Shown here one piece after another: positions 6,755 through 6,897 of a DNA stretch of 6,897 nt. Every line of letters starts with the position of its first letter. Positions within the stretch are counted from its first letter, which is position 1. Below the pieces are notes generated by a model, which worked only from the letters and a program-made list of their open reading frames with translations, ran no database searches and was not told the DNA's origin. The stretch is taken from positions 1 through 6,897 of the forward strand of contig CANFGA010000167.1 of assembly GCA_947446335.1 (NCBI GenBank), in the 5' to 3' direction. A program made the translations under genes and the position numbers. This DNA comes from Oxalobacteraceae bacterium (lineage in GTDB: Bacteria > Pseudomonadota > Gammaproteobacteria > Burkholderiales > Burkholderiaceae_D).

Positions 6755-6897
6755 TCAGTACGCTTCGCGCATGTAAATGACCGGGCCGGCCTTGTAGATG
6801 CCCGTGCCGATGCGCGCCGTGGTGCTCGGCAACCAGTCGAACATGTTGATGCTCAGGTCGACACTGCCGGTGTGGCCTGAACCCGGCGCGGCCAGCA
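6755..6897 (-). CDS. C-terminal end of a DUF6701/MshQ-like surface protein (5' part outside window)
   Basis: A frame open from the window edge on the - strand encodes the last 46 residues of a gene, ending in TGA at 6757-6755. The visible residues include LAAPGSGHTGSVDLSINMF and then TARIGTGIYKAGPVIYMREAY. The pattern APGxGxTGxVD ... ARxxxGIYKxxxxIYxREx-Y at the extreme C-terminus resembles the end of DUF6701-domain proteins, which include the MSHA pilus-associated protein MshQ. That is recognition from memory of the family's usual ending, not a search. Such proteins are large, secreted or surface-associated, and often lie near type IV pilus or MSHA genes. The typical WLxxDWDGDG segment before the ending seems shortened to FDWLPS. 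The gene lies 106 bases upstream of the transporter start in the same direction, with no terminator visible between them. Confidence 0.55.
   Translation of the reverse strand, partial: LAAPGSGHTGSVDLSINMFDWLPSTTARIGTGIYKAGPVIYMREAY

Noticed and set aside
6737..6755. Small hairpin CTCG-ATG-CGAG followed by CAGTTTTT on the + strand
   Set aside because: The stem is only four pairs and the T-run is on the + strand, where no gene reads into it. On the - strand it gives no U-tail, so it does not terminate the upstream gene.

Overview
The window reads as a piece of a GC-rich proteobacterial chromosome. The most likely source is a betaproteobacterium of the Burkholderiales, possibly an Oxalobacteraceae relative. 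This placement is inferred from codon use (many GCC, GGC, CGC and TTG codons) and from gene content, not from a marker gene. No RNA gene, CRISPR array, insertion sequence or phage gene is visible.

Positions 1-2692 (+ strand) hold the end of an operon for an alternate F1Fo ATPase of the N-ATPase type. It contains the 3' end of the b subunit gene, a complete alpha subunit gene and a complete gamma subunit gene, joined by ATGA stop/start overlaps. A standard ATP synthase operon would continue with beta and epsilon after gamma. Here an unrelated gene follows, which fits the N-ATPase order in which beta and epsilon come first and gamma last. The ion-binding subunits a and c lie outside the window, so the pumped ion (Na+ or H+) cannot be judged.

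Positions 2774-3340 (+) encode an unrecognised 188-residue soluble protein. A strong bidirectional terminator at about 3359-3397 separates it from the genes converging from the other strand.

Positions 6648 down to 3401 (- strand) form a two-gene operon. The first gene encodes an SLC13/DASS-type membrane transporter with two RCK_C (TrkA-C) domains between its membrane halves. The second encodes a Coq8/UbiB-type (ABC1) atypical kinase. They overlap by four bases (ATGA). A near-consensus sigma70 promoter (TTGACA, 17 bases, GATAAT) lies just upstream of the transporter, and a small inverted repeat sits where the transcript should begin.

Positions 6755-6897 (-) carry the last 46 codons of another gene. 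Its C-terminus resembles the end of DUF6701/MshQ-like surface proteins.

Most of the window is made of known families. The points most worth a second look are the tight coupling of an ABC1 kinase to an RCK-regulated transporter, the charged linker inside that transporter, the orphan 188-residue protein, and the delta-like tail of the ATPase b subunit.
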